A stretch of DNA of 64,000 nt. Origin: Turbatrix aceti. Its lineage: Eukaryota; Nematoda; Chromadorea; Rhabditida; Panagrolaimidae. The notes below the pieces were generated by a model. The model ran no database searches. It was not told where the DNA came from and saw nothing but the letters and a program-made list of their open reading frames with translations. The position numbers were made by a program, and so were the translations under genes. Of this stretch, positions 1-12,300 are shown piece by piece (position 1 is the first letter of the stretch; each line of letters starts with the position of its first letter). Where the stretch lies: contig OZ017767.1 in the NCBI GenBank assembly GCA_963969345.1, positions 3,872,739 through 3,936,738 on the forward strand, read 5' to 3'.

Positions 1-373
1 GTTGCGGCGCATGCCACCGGCCTCGCCATCAATTATCTCATTGACGCCCTCCCTCCACTAGTGGAGGCCGTCAAAATGCATTTTTGATGGCTGTTTTGTC
101 CTTTCTGGACCAAAGGCGGAAGAAACAGGCCCAGGAAAGGTCCGGGAAATCTGGCTCACCTGCGTCGATTTCGCAGTTGGAACTCTGCTCGCCGGACACG
201 CAGTCAAGGGGTTCGACGCCGAAGAAGCCGTCCTGCAAGACAGGTGGAGACCGTAAATTAGTCGAGACTCGGGGAGAAAGGCCTACCTGGTAGGGGTCAT
301 CGATTGGAACAACCGAAGTCGGCTGCATGACGGTGACGCGAGGCTCGACACGACGGCAACGGATGCAGATGTG
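1..373 (-). CDS. Partial unidentified gene, two exons visible
   Basis: Two exons are supported on the minus strand. Exon A (373 to 287) follows an acceptor ending TTTGCAG and ends CAG|GTAGGC. A 54-nt intron ending CTTGCAG leads to exon B (232 to 160), which ends GCAG|GTGAGC. Joined in phase 0 they read a Cys-containing stretch with IDDPYQ at the junction followed by DGFFGVEPLD. From the last donor, splicing to CCACTAG near position 51 gives a short tail ending in a stop, so the gene could finish here; otherwise it continues beyond the window. The beginning of the protein was not found upstream of 373, though an in-frame ATG lies inside exon A. I do not recognise the product. The balanced amino-acid composition of this frame is the main reason to think it is coding. 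Confidence 0.35.
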
Positions 374-1779
374 CTGCAAAGGCGCCAAACGCGGTCAAAC
401 GCCACTCTCACTCTTTCTCTCTCTCGCACGCAAAACGAAAGCGACACCACCGGCCGGACCTGACTAAGCCCCGAAAGGCGTCGCTTTTGATGCCGGGGGA
501 GAGATTAGGCCGTCGCCATCGCGGCCGCGCTCGGAGCAATGACTCGAAACGCGCGGCAGCGACGGCAGCAAGGAGGGGGGCAAAGGAGTGTGTGAGCTGA
601 CACTCCTACTCTCGAAATCCTCGACGCGATGCCTGGCTGCATTTGTAATTACCGCCGCAGGCCACGAACGGCGAGCGCGCCACTTGCCTGCCCAGCTGGA
701 TGTCCACTTGCTCTCGCAGCGGCTGTCCATACAAAAGCGCCGCCGTCATCCGCCGCAGCAATCAGCAGTTCTCATTTTTGTCTTCCGGAGGCAACCGGAT
801 GTCATCCCAAAAAAGGGCTATCACGACGCAGCCAACCGCGATGGCCCGAAGACGCTTCTTCTTTGCCCTCGTCTGCGTCTTTGCCCGGGACCCCGCCTTT
901 TTTCCCGTGGATGCACCTTGCCCGGGGCGTCAATTGTTTGCTTTTAATTTGTTGCCGCAAGCCAAGGAAAGCGGAGACGAGTGAGGGTGTGCCGAAAGTG
1001 CACCCTAAAATGCTTATGAGTTGCTTCGGCATCCGACAAAAAAATTGAAAGCACAAATTTTTGCTAGGGCCGCTTGGTGCCATGGACCGTTTTTAGCCTG
1101 TTCGAACCAGATAAAGACAAGCATCTGCTATGCAAGATCGACTGTCGACGCGTGTGAAAAACGTAGGCGGTAACACGCACTTTTAAAGCAGTGCAACGTG
1201 TACAAAGTATTTTTATTTATTTATTTTATTTATATAAAAATACGCAATGCAGATTCCGAAAAAAACCGAAGAATCCTGGGGCATTTGTTTGAATTAAAAA
1301 TAGCAATGAATGTGACAACAAGAACAAACCTGTTTTATATATTGGCATTCCATGTCAAAGATGCAGAAAGGCATCTTGATGTCATCGATACAGTAATTAA
1401 AATTAATTGGGAGTGTCAATAACACGTTCTTTTTTGGAGGTACTCTAGCAACTGCAGCTGCACATGAATGTTCTTGTTGGCAAACTCTTCCTCGTCGACA
1501 TCGTTGTAAACCAGAAAACTGCCATTTTACGAAGAAATATATAACGACGATCTGGAGGTCAACGAAAAAATGAGGGGATGCTTTCTCGACGTTCTTTTCG
1601 GCCAAGAAGAATAATTAACGAGGTGAATGTTACAGTTTTGGCACTGATGCAATTCCGGTAGGATAATTTTTTTCGATTTTTATTGAGTATGTACTAGGAT
1701 TCTTCCAAATTGCACAAAAAATTTACTGTGGAGTGTGGAAAAAAATTTACACACATTTTTGATGAAAAATTCAACTTTT
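374..1779. other. Intergenic, no gene recognised
   Basis: GC-rich up to about 1,000 with several short open frames on both strands that lack recognisable domains, then AT-rich. Nothing here could be tied into a spliced gene, though the 5' end of the minus-strand gene at 1-373 may lie in it. Confidence 0.5.
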
Positions 1780-2600
1780 CTTTAACATTTTGTTACTTTT
1801 TGTAACTGGGCATATAATAGCGTTGAAAGATGCTACTTACAAAATAGTGAAAAAAATGTTACTCACGAATAACATTTTGTTTTCACTATTCTATTACTTT
1901 TCGTTTTCTAAATTCTGCGAATAACATTTTTTTAACGCTATTTTATTACTTTAGGTGCGCTGAATAACATTTTGTTTTCACTATTTTGTTACTTTTCGTT
2001 TTCTAAATTTTGCGAGTAACATTTTTTTAACGCTATTTTATTACTTCAGGTGCGCTGAATAACATTTTGTTTTCACTATTTTGTTACATTTCGTTTTCTG
2101 AATTTTGCAAGTAATATTTTTTCAACCTTATTTTATTACTTCAGGTGCGCTGCATAACATTATTTTTTCGCTAATATGTTACTTTTTAGACGTTAAAAAC
2201 TGGGCACCGGAAGTAATAAATATAATAGTGTTGAAAAATGTTACTCGTGAGTAACATCTTTATTCACTATTTTATTACTTTTCTTTTTCAGAATTGTGCG
2301 AGTAACATTTTTAAAACCCTATTTTGTTACTTCAGGTGCGCCGAATAACATTTTGTTTTCACTGTTGTGTTACTTTTCGTTTTCTAAATTTTGCGAGTAA
2401 CATTTTTTTAACGCTATTTTATTACTTTAGGTGCGCTGAATAACATTTTGTTTTCACTGTTGTGTTACTTTTCGTTTTCCAAATTCTGCGAATAACACCT
2501 TTAATGCTTATTTTGTTACTTCAGATGCGCTGCATAACATTTTTTTTTTCCCTATTTTGTTCCTTTTGGTTACGTTTTATATGAATAACATTTTTTGGAC
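1780..2600. repeat. AT-rich tandem array, ~95-bp unit, with palindromic modules
   Basis: The landmark GGTGCGC (or a one-base variant) recurs at 1954, 2049, 2144, 2335, 2430 and 2524, i.e. every 94-95 bp, with one double-length interval of 191. Each unit carries the series AATAAC, GTTAC, GTAAC and ATTAC spaced about 30 bp apart, so GTAAC and its reverse complement alternate along the array. Two diverged lead-in modules containing ACTGGGCA (about 1806 and 2201, 395 bp apart) each run into a palindrome: arms at 1843-1861 and 1870-1890, and a near-perfect palindrome centred near 2250. About eight units are present, the outer ones degenerate. No coding potential. It may be satellite DNA or an array grown from a hairpin-ended mobile element. 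Confidence 0.85.
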
Positions 2601-3008
2601 TTGTGTTTTTTATTCATAAGTAAAAACGGTAATTCGACAATTTTTGATCGAATCATCAAAACTCGGTTCTAAGACAACGCTATCACCTGAAAACACCTGA
2701 ATCATCCTGACAGAGTCTGTGAATTTTTGAGTGCAGCAGACAATCGTCAAAACACTGTCTACCAAAGACTAAAATAAGCAACAGGTTTTTTTGCGTTTCT
2801 TGTCTTCTTTGTCTTCAAATGGAATCTCCTTGTCCATCACGAAAAAGCTCCGGAACTCATTATGAAGTTGTTTTGGTCATCGAAGGTGCCCGCCTGCGTA
2901 TAAATTAAGTCATCGCCTACGGGGCGCCCTCCGGCTGATTTTTTGGCGCACCCGGTGGCCGTCAGCATAAAAGCCCTCCATAGTGCTCTTCTGTGTACAG
3001 AAGTCGTG
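2601..3008. other. Upstream region of the small secreted-protein gene
   Basis: No gene seen. It contains two TATA-like motifs in front of the gene starting at 3009: TATAAA at 2899 and ATAAAAGC near 2966. Confidence 0.5.
2966..2973 (+). promoter_or_regulatory. Candidate TATA box
   Basis: ATAAAAGC lies about 43 bp upstream of the start codon at 3009, which would allow a very short 5' UTR. A second candidate, TATAAA at 2899-2904, lies 110 bp upstream. Choice between them is inference. Confidence 0.35.
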
Positions 3009-4100
3009 ATGACTGTATCCCCCGTAGTCATCTCCGTTGTTGTTTTGGTTGCGGTCATTCGACATGCAAGAGGCCAGTATTTTGCTGCTCCGGCCCCCTA
3101 CGGCTACTACGGCGGCTTCGCGGCCCCCGCACCGGCGCCGGCTGCCGTTGTGGCCGCGCCTGCACCCGTGCCACCGCCGCCTCCTCCGAATTACTACTTT
3201 CTGGTGCCCGCCTCCTCATTTCTGCGACCAGGTTCGTGTTCTGCATTTTTTTGAATGCAAAATGCAAAAAAAAGAACAACACATTTTTCGAACAAATAAC
3301 TTTTATTTCGCCTGACCTTCAAAAAACACAGCCCCACGTGAACTCTTGGTAACGGATCACTTTTTGAGATTTGATTTCTTGCCAACCCCGCTGCAGAACG
3401 AACAGAACCCGTTACCAGAACAGAGGAGGCCAAAAAACAATCTCTGGTTCTGGATATTTAATTTTTTCCTTCTTCCTGCCTGCTGTCAGCCTGTTCTCGT
3501 ATTTACCCTCCGGGCGAGTGCCTGGGAAGTCGTCGTCGTTCCTCAGCTTTGGATGAAAATTGACCCCTCGCTGCAATGCACCCAGAGGAGGCGAAATTTG
3601 GAAAGCAGCCGCCACTGCGATTCATATCAGATATGACGCGTTCCTGCGGTGGCGGTCGCGGTGGATGGTGTGAGTGGTGTGCAGGATGGCCAAGCCCCCT
3701 CACACAACTGCATCAGAGGTCCTTGTGCATAATGTAGTCATTTTCCATCCGCAAAAATGCAAAAAAATGCTCCAAAGCGAACAAAAGGCACCACAATGGG
3801 TGTCCAACCCAACCCCACTTGTTTTTGGCTTCCAAAGCTGAAGAGATCAAAAGACAATAAAAGCTGTGCCTTTGTTCCGTTTCAGCGCCGGCTCCAGCCC
3901 CATACCCCCAGGTTCCCCCTCCCCCACCGCCTCCAGCACCGCCGACCTTCCTGATCGCAGCCCCGGCAGACTACTGGGCTCATGAGGTACCTGGGGCCTA
4001 CAAACCGGGGCCACAGACCGTGCTCATCGAAGGACCCTCAGTTGTGCCGTTCCAGAGGTCCAAGCACCGCCAGATGTCGGCTTCCCGCACTTCGACATAA
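3009..4100 (+). CDS. Small secreted Pro/Ala/Tyr-rich protein
   Basis: Two exons, 3009-3231 and 3886-4100, separated by a 654-nt intron (CCAG|GTTCGT ... TTTCAG), give a 145-residue protein. Residues 1-23 form a hydrophobic signal peptide (valine/isoleucine core). The mature part opens QYFAAPAPYGYYGG and continues with Ala-Pro repeats, two polyproline runs (one each side of the splice), and a more complex C-terminal third containing YWAHEVPGAYKPG and a basic tail. The phase-1 splice keeps the low-complexity pattern running through the junction, which supports the model. It is likely an extracellular, possibly cuticle-associated or small-peptide precursor protein, but no family is recognised. 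It converges with the glutaredoxin gene, whose stop lies 195 bp away. Confidence 0.7.
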
Positions 4101-4295
4101 CGTATATGTACCTCCTTTATCTATCCAAAAATGAATGAATGAAATTCAAGACCAGAAGAATCAACGCATCACGGGATGTGGTGCATCGGTGGCGAAAATG
4201 AGGAAAATACACATGACATTACAGGGCTGCCGTAAAAACACGTCACACGAGGGAGCAGATTGGGTGGCGGAGAGAGACGAAACAAAAACAACAAC

Positions 4296-5269
4296 TCACG
4301 AAACGATCGCTTTGGGCAACTTGGCGACAAAATTCTCGTCCTTGATCTCCTCCTTGATGATGTCGAGTCCGCCTAGAAGTTCGCCGTCGAGATAGAGCTG
4401 AGGATATGTCGGCCAGTCTGAGTACACCTTGAGGCCCTGGCGCACGGATTCGTCTGAGAGAATGTCGAAGGTCCAGTAGTCGACGTTGAGGCTGTCGAGG
4501 AGCTGCACTATCTGGCGACTGAAGCCGCACCGGGGCGCCTTTCGGTCGCCCTTCATGAAGAGGGTCACGCGGCTGTGGTTGATGAGTCGCTTGAGGCGCT
4601 CATTCAGGTCTTCGACCACTTCCGGTCCTGCAGCCTTCGGCTCTGCGGCCGTGCTCGCTCCCGTGTATTTAACAATCATGTTTTTGAGCACAGTCGGGTG
4701 AAAACCGTGAATTTTGTCAGCTTCTTTTCCGTCCTATAAAAACAGGGGTAAAAATGGGAAATCTTATAAAAATTGTCTGTCCGCAAATTTTGTATCAAAA
4801 AAGTGGTAGCCCAGCGTGGATTCCAAAAAGCTTAAAAATAGAAGTGCAAACAAAAAAACTGGGTAAATAAACAATTTTCAAACAAAAAAAACTTGATTCT
4901 TACGATAGCCTACAATTGACCCGTCCACGTGTGCTGGGTAACGATAAGCACAGGGAGAGCACACTTACCTGAAAAAACACCACGGTAGGAGCAGCCGTGA
5001 CTCCGCATTGTAAACTCGCTTCTGGCACCTGCTCTGCTTCGACGACTGCAACTCGGAAATTGGAATACATCTCGTTGACGAGGACTTCGAAGATTTCGTT
5101 AAGCTGCCCACATGCCGAAGCCCAGGAAGCAGCAAAGTGAACGAGATTCACGCTGAAAGGAGAACAGAATGGAATCGATGACGTAGCGAACAAAAGAAAA
5201 GACAACAAACCCAGGTTGAGCGGTAAAGGCATCAAACTCCGCTTTATTCGCGAGACTCTTGAGCGGCAT
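4296..5269 (-). CDS. glrx-3: Monothiol glutaredoxin-3 type protein (thioredoxin plus glutaredoxin domains)
   Basis: Three exons (5269-5211, 5152-4969, 4733-4296) encode 226 residues. The N-terminal thioredoxin-like domain starts MPLKSLANKAEF and contains WASACGQ where a redox CxxC would be, so a single cysteine remains, as in GLRX3/PICOT proteins. The C-terminal half is a monothiol glutaredoxin domain with the [2Fe-2S]-ligand motif CGFS, followed by WPTYPQLYLDGELLGG. One glutaredoxin repeat is present, whereas vertebrate GLRX3 has two; invertebrate forms with one are known. Family role: iron-sulfur cluster trafficking with BolA partners in cytosol and nucleus. Oddity: the TGA stop lies inside GTGAGT, a perfect donor motif, but no convincing downstream exon was found. 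Phases of both introns agree and splices use consensus sites. Confidence 0.9.
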
Positions 5270-7784
5270 GATGCTTCGGTATCCGTGGCACGTCCAATTG
5301 ATTTGTTATTGGCAGAAACAGGAAGAGTAGGAGAAATAAACACGGGACTAAGAGAATGCACACACAAAACGACAACGACGAAAAAGCAGGGTGAGCGAGC
5401 GAGCACGAAGTTGATCTACGAGCTCTTAGGTTCACTAGTTCGCAACGCACCCGGCAGCGTGCAGACAACCCGGCAGCTCCCGCAGCGAGCTTTGCTTTTT
5501 TCGCTCAAAGAATTGCCGGCAGCGATGATTTTTTGATTCTTTTTATTCCGTAAATGATCCCCGAACTGGTTTGTTTCTCTTACGGTTGCTTTTGCCACCC
5601 GTGCGTTCACGTACCTGGCCTGCCTATCCGCGAAGGTCACGGACAGCCGTTTGTTTTTTCCCGTCTTGCGCTCCTGTTCCTTTTTCTCGCGTGAGTAAGC
5701 AGCGGGCATAAGCGGCACGGAATGGCGCAATGATCGGTTATCTTGCATGCTTTTTTTACGCAGTGTGCCGCCCTCTTCGATCTGGTTACGATGAGATGAA
5801 GATGATTGCGCAAGGGAGTGCGTTGTTTTTCCGACGGTCTCTCCGTTGGTGACAGCCGGCGTTGTTGCACGATGCTTTTTTTAAACGAAGCGCGCGAGTG
5901 AACGCGTGTCCTGTCAAACAGGAGCTGTGCTGTGGCTTTAGCTCGAGGCAATGAAGACGATGATAATGGTGCTGTGGACCGACCATCCATCCACATCGTC
6001 TTCGTTGGCTGGGGTTTATACGACCGACCAGTCGAGGGGGGGGGCGCGCACCGCACCCACTCCTCCGCCGCGCGAACTGACTGACCGGACACCTCTGCGC
6101 GGTCGTCGTCGTCATCGTCGTCGTCGTCGCCGCCGCCGCGCCGCACTTGAACGGAGCGAGCGACGCGCGATGGGATGGGACGACACCGGAATCGATTGGT
6201 CCGAACACCAGGCTAGCGTAATTGCCGTTGGCTGTGTCCTAGGAGGGCCCGCGGGCGGCCATTCATCTTTGTGGCACTCCGGGGGCACTCTGTGTCGCGC
6301 CTTGACCCCCCTCTGGGCTGCGCCTGCCTGCCCGAGCCGCTTACTGCTCGCTCTGGGCAAGGAAGTAAGCGGCGGCGAGGCTTTGTCTTCCCCGGGACGA
6401 GGAGACGGGTTTTTCAGTTCTTTCTTCCTAGCGGCCGTTACTCCCCTTCTGCAATCGATTGAGCGGACGGCCGCCTGTCCCGGCCGGCCTATCACCCGCA
6501 TCCACCCCACACCGCGTTTTGCGCCGGACCGGACCGTCATGTTTTTAAACCCGACACTTGTCGAATATTCGAAGCATGAAGGGTTTTCGGTTACCCGAAA
6601 TTACGAAAATGCGCGCTTGAAAAATGTTTCTTTGTCAAATTTTATCTTCTTTTTTTTCCTTCAAAAATCAGCTGTGCCGCAGGTGACTGCTGAATTTAAA
6701 TCAGCTGTACACCGAGGACAAATCGGATTTGTTTGAATTTGAACGAGACGAAGGAAGAAGGATGGCAAGACGGGTGCCTCAGGCTGGAGCCGTCGCTGCC
6801 ATCTGCCCGGATGGCCAGCTGTCACCGACCGCCACCTTCTTACCCCCACCGAATTGTCTCATTTTTTCAAAACCCATTTTTTGGCGCAATTTATTTCATC
6901 GACAATCAAAAAAGAAGAAAAAGAAAAAAATTATTGTGATCAGATTCGGGAAGTTCTTTGTCGGTTCGCGACAGACGAAACGGGACGTTGCATTTTGATG
7001 GGTCGTCTTCGCTCTTCGTCAAATGTGGCGCGGTCGCATTTTTTTTTTGTGATGAGCTTTTTTTAATTTTCCCGAGTTCTCGTCGCCTAAAATCGGGAAT
7101 AAAAAAGTTTGGGGCGCTGGCTGCTGATGGGAGACTGGTGGGTGCTGTGACTGACTTCCTGCCTTGCAGGCCCATTAAAAAACTGCATAGATTGCTCTGA
7201 TTTATCTACGTATGATTTGTTACCGGCCGGCGACGTCGCATTTTATGAGTTGGCAAAAAAGTTGTTGTTGATGATATTATTTTTGTCCTCGTCCGCGGAT
7301 GTGAGTCATCGGTTGGTTCTGGGCGGATGATAACGGCTTCCTGCGTGTCGTTTTTTCCACTTATTTTCTAATCAATTTTTCTCGGCAGGAGATCTTTTTT
7401 TTTCAATTAGAAATTTTTTGTTAATTTTTAATTTTTGCCTCACCGGATACCCCCTGGTCACCCGATTACGATCGCTTCATGTTTCTGCTCCTCTTCCCTA
7501 AAGGGACAGAAAATGATTACGATCGGCCCGGCCCCCGGCGCGCTCCATGCAGCCTTCCAACTTGTCCCTGCATATTTCGTATAGGTGTAACCAAAAACTT
7601 TGACAAGGGACATCTTTCGGAGGCTTACTGCTGCTTCCTTCCAAATCCGTCATTCTTTGTATCGGTTGCGCGTTAGCCGAGCGAGGCTGTCAGACGACCA
7701 TCGTCACCGTTACCGCGGATGATGCCCCCTCCCCTTCCCTCCGGCTGTATCGTCACTCTATATATATTTTTTTCTATTTTTCAG
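5270..7784. other. Divergent intergenic region between glrx-3 and rap-2
   Basis: Holds a GC-rich segment (about 5,900-6,540) with a CGT/GTC microsatellite near 6105-6135, then AT-rich DNA with T-tracts. Open frames here are low-complexity (Asp or Arg runs) and look like products of the microsatellite. The segment may hold promoters and noncoding first exons for the two divergently transcribed genes. No gene recognised. Confidence 0.5.
7774..7784 (+). promoter_or_regulatory. Splice acceptor ahead of rap-2 (5' UTR cis- or trans-splice site)
   Basis: A T-rich tract ending TTTTTCAG lies 78 bp before the rap-2 start codon with no coding exon upstream. It is either the end of a 5' UTR intron or a spliced-leader addition site. 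Confidence 0.5.
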
Positions 7785-7862
7785 CGAGACCGAGGAAGTA
7801 GCCGGCCGGTTTCAGATTGAACTTGGTCGTCGCAATCGAGCCGCACACCCTCGTTCGAAACG

Positions 7863-9351
7863 ATGCGCGAGTTCAAAGTCGTCGTGCTGGGCAGCGGCGG
7901 TGTCGGCAAATCCGCGTTGACGGTTCAATTTGTGTCCAACAAATTTATGGAAAAGTATGATCCTACAATCGAGGATTTCTACAGGAAGGAGATCGAGGTA
8001 GGCTGACTTTGACGTCCAAATTTTATTCCACGGATGTTTGATTTTTGCTTTCAGGTGGACGGACAACCATGCATGCTCGAAATCCTCGACACAGCAGGCA
8101 CGGAGCAGTTTGCCTCGATGCGGGATCTCTACATCAAAAACGGGCAGGGCTTCGTCGTCGTCTATTCCATCACAAATCAACAGACCTTCCACGACATCCG
8201 GACAATGCGAGAACAAATCATCCGAGTTAAGGTCGGTTGCGCACCCCAACCCCCCGCTGCGCGGAGATCGTTTTCACTTTTTTTTCGCGCAGGCAGTTAC
8301 ACTAGTTTTTTTATCGCTGTTTTGCACCAGTTTTTTTTCCTCCAAAAAGCCGCCGACTTTCCAGATCACTGACTCTGTCAAATTTTGCACGCATTTTGTT
8401 TTTCTGCCGTTCGGAGTGTTTTCGTAAATTTTATTCATCCATCAAAGGATATTATGACGCTAAACCAAAGAACTATTTTTCTGTCAGGCAGATGCAGGCT
8501 TTAGTGCCACGTGCACAAGCTGAGGCTTCTGACGCGCAGGTGTAGGTTAGCATCGGATACACAACACAGGCTCAAAGGGATTTAAAGTTGAAGGTTGTTC
8601 ATCTACGCACTGACGGAGATTAGCGTCTTTGTGTAATGGCTCCTTCGATGCCGGCCGTGGCTTTGATTCGTCACCTATCATCTATTTTGTTGTTTACTGT
8701 TAAGAAGCCGAAGTGTTTGGTTTTATAATTGGCCACAGAGGGGAATTACAGGGGCTGACTAAGTGCCAGTGCCAGATGGGGACGGCGTTCAAGTCTCGAT
8801 GATGTAAGGTGCACCTCGAGGGGAGAAATAGAAGATGCATAAGGCGCTCTGGCTCGCAAGGTGATAAATGCCAGCTTTAAATGGCTTCTACGAAGTCTAC
8901 TGAAAAATATTGCTAGAAGAAATACTTATTGGTTGGCCTTGTAGTCTGCTGCGTAGTGTCTGCTTTCACTAATCTGTCGCACACCGGTGATCTGTGGCCA
9001 GGTAGTGTGTTTTTAACGCTATTCTTGTTCAAAGACCTTTTTCTTGTCTCGTTCACTCATAAGATTAGAAATACACATAAGATTAGGATTGAAACTGTAA
9101 TTTTTGGTTTTCAGGGGACAGACCAGGTGCCCATACTTCTGGTCGGCAACAAGTGCGATCTCGTCTCTCAGAGGCAAGTACGCACCGAAGAAGGTAGCCA
9201 ACTCGCCGAATTATGGGGCGCACCCTTCGCAGAGTGCTCTGCCAAATCTGCGCACAACGTCAATACCGTATTTGCGGAAATTGTGCGTGAGATAAACTAC
9301 GTTCAAAATGCTCGGTCCAAACGAAATTCTGGTTGCTGTTCGATCCAATGA
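7863..9351 (+). CDS. rap-2: Rap2 small GTPase
   Basis: Three exons (7863-7997, 8055-8231, 9115-9351) give 182 residues, the normal Rap length. Visible motifs: P-loop GSGGVGKS (10-17), effector region [14 protein letters not shown] with Phe39, DTAGTEQ with Thr61, NKCD and CSAKSA, and a C-terminal CCSIQ, i.e. a CAAX prenylation box preceded by a second cysteine. Phe39 distinguishes Rap2 from Rap1, and Thr61 is the Rap-wide replacement for Ras Gln61. Known role: membrane-bound Ras-like switch acting through MAP4K and RalGEF-type effectors in adhesion, cytoskeleton and synapse patterning. Intron 2 is 883 bp. A candidate AATAAA lies near 9640. All splices are phase 0. Confidence 0.95.
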
Positions 9352-12300
9352 AGTGTTTTTTGCCTTTCAATCACGGTTCTCTCTCCCCACCCTTCCCTCT
9401 CTCCTTCTCTCTCTCATACGCCGCCTGCCGTGTTTCATCATCATCTTCTCCTCCTCCGACGACGACGATCACGCTCTGGCACTACCGGGTAATAATCATT
9501 CTTCCTACTTGAGCGCCCTTCCCACCGAACTGAGGGGCGGCCCCCTCCCCTCAGGCCCACTCCTGCGTTGAACACAAATTTCACATTTTGGAACTTGTCA
9601 TGGTTTTTAACACTGTTTTTTTTCTGTATTGTTTTGCAATAAAATATGAAAGTTTGCATTCAGATGGAAATTTGGGGGATCGGGTTTATAAGAAGTTGAC
9701 CCCTTGGATTGTCCAATTCGGCGCCGCAGAAATTCAAATTTTCTCCCAAAAACATTGCGTGTAATTTTCTCGTGGTTTTTATGGCATCTTGCGTTCAAGC
9801 GAGGGTCATTTGACCGCAGCTTGGGACGACAAAGGCAAAATGGCTATCATGCCAGGCTGCCATTAAACCGAATTATGTCCTCCTGACACGGCTGAGTCCA
9901 AAAATTGATTGCCAATTACCCTTTTCACGCACGCAGACAACGATGCCCGGTGGAAGGCACGTAGATAATTGGCGTCGAATCGTCGCTCTGTCGTCATTCG
10001 TGAATGATTGATTGTTGCTGACTTCCCTGCATATCGGGGTGGGGGTGGGCGGGGGGCAGAATCCGCAAACGACATCCGCCAGAAGCCTGGTCTCATTTGG
10101 CACAGAACATGCAAGTTCGGCATCACTGACGCTTGTAACCAATCATCCATCACGTGGCTATCACCTCCACGCTAAATTTTGCAAAAAGTTATGTATCATC
10201 TGGTTTTTGGCCTCTGTCATACTCATCATGCGCGTCAAAAGAAGCCGTTTGATGAATTACGGTTGTCACCAGACAAGATATTGTTCAAAAGTTCCGTGTC
10301 CATGCGACTTTCTCGGCTTCGAATATTATAAAAAATTTATTCTCAAGCTGTAATACAAAAGACTTTGTGAAGCAGTGTCTATTTCTACGAAATGGTTCCG
10401 ATGACCTCCTTGTTCAAGATGTTCGAGATGTTAGGTTTTGTCCTTCGCAAAAGGGCACCTCGTATTTTTTAATCATTTTTACTTGTTTTCGAAAATCGTT
10501 TTTTCTTGTTTGCAGCCAGCACTTTCTGCTTTTTTGTCTGCTCATTAAGTCAAACCACGTGGATCATTTGTTCCGCGTGAAAAGGTCGTTAGCATGCTTA
10601 AAGGTGTTTTTTTTGTTTCTACAACCGCTTTGGGCTGTTTTGTGCCAGTCACCACACCTTTTTTTTACTGTAAGCATCATGTGACTGCAGTTTGTAATTC
10701 AGAAAAGGGTAGTTCTGTGGAAGTTGAGTAGCACCTGTTTTTTTGGAAACACCGGTGTCAAATGTTTTTGACACTAACTATACACCGGTAAATGCCAAGC
10801 AACGGTCCACCTGATTTTCTGTCTGCACCCTTTGTCAGATACATACCGGCAGGTGCCTGGTCTGTTGTTATTGCGGTATACCGTAAAACGTGAGTCACCG
10901 TTCCTCACGAGGCAGAAGCCAGCGCAAAGGGGCAGAAATGATTCGAAAAATAGCTACTGATCTGGAAGAAAATGTTTTTATATGTTTTCGAGGTAGATAA
11001 ACAAACAATACTCATATTTTTCAAAAATAGACACCTTTTTCGAAAATGTCAGAAAACAAATTAAAGCCGATTACTTGCGGCTGTGATTCGTTAGGCATTC
11101 GGAAAAGAGCGCAGCGCTTCGTTTCTACGGGACAAGCTGGTAATGCATGCTGTAGTCTCGAAACTGGACACTAAAGATCACGTCGTTCAACGGACCGCAC
11201 ATCCGGTGTTCCGGTTGTATATATCCGCGACTTTTTTCCGCCTTCATCCGCCGTTAAGGATTTACGGCACCTTTCTAAGCTGTTGTTTGAATTTCGACGT
11301 CCTTTGTTCCAAATATCGATCTCTGCTGGAGGGGGTCAAATGTACACTTTTCGTTAAAGAAGGAGGGTCTTATATTTGAGCGTACGTTGAACTTTTCCCG
11401 GCGTTAGACTTTAGACGAACTTTAGACGATGCCAGAATGCACGTTTGACTGACAGATGACCGCAGATTACCTTGATGTTTTTTTCTTGAATGCTTGTCTG
11501 GAGGCGGGTATGAATATACGGCCGAGAAAAAAATTTTCTTTGGCACATTGTTCGTTTGTTGAGACCTGGTTTGATAAATCCTTCTAATCCAGCTGCTTTT
11601 TGGGAGAAAAGGTGTTCTTTATCATAGCGTTTTTCTTTGATCCGCTTTTTGAAATACTCAGCCGTAGACTTCCAGAACTGGATTTATCTGTGCTTTGCTC
11701 GTTTGTGCCAATCCATTTGCAAAACGAGTCACGTTATCTTGGTGCTATTTTCAAATTTCAAATTTGTCATCATGTCTGAAAATATTTTATTTTTTTTACC
11801 GCCGTTGCTCAGGACCGGAAAAAAGAAATGGCGTACCCTACATGTTTGGAATACACATCTCTTGTCGACTTCCTGAAAAAAAAGACAGACAGGATGATTT
11901 GAAAAAGTTTAAAAACTTTGAACTCGTCCGCTGTCACAGACGTTTTTCAAATTTGTCAAAGAAGGGAGCTACTAAAGCTACAAAGGAGGATCTGATGAGA
12001 CTCGCCTGCCTACAGCCAAGTTTTTTTTTTCAAATATGGTCATGTCTTTTCAATTGGCGTTCTTTTGTGTCGCGACACACCCTGAGCGTCTCGAAAACAT
12101 TGTTCCTGAGTTGTGTTCCGTGTACATACTTATGTATTTCTGGAATCCTATTCTTTTTGTTACCCCGGAAGAAGTGTGAAAACATGGAATTTTTGATTGT
12201 CCGTTGTTTTTTTTAACACTCGACGCAGATGCTTTGCCGCCCGGTGTCGAAGTTTTACGCTATCTTGTTATCGTTTTTTTTTTGTTTTTTTTTTTTTTTT

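Noticed and set aside
5637..6208. Open frames with Asp or Thr runs on the minus strand
   Set aside because: They arise from the CGT/GTC microsatellite near 6105; no domain, no splice support, and overlapping frames are equally open.
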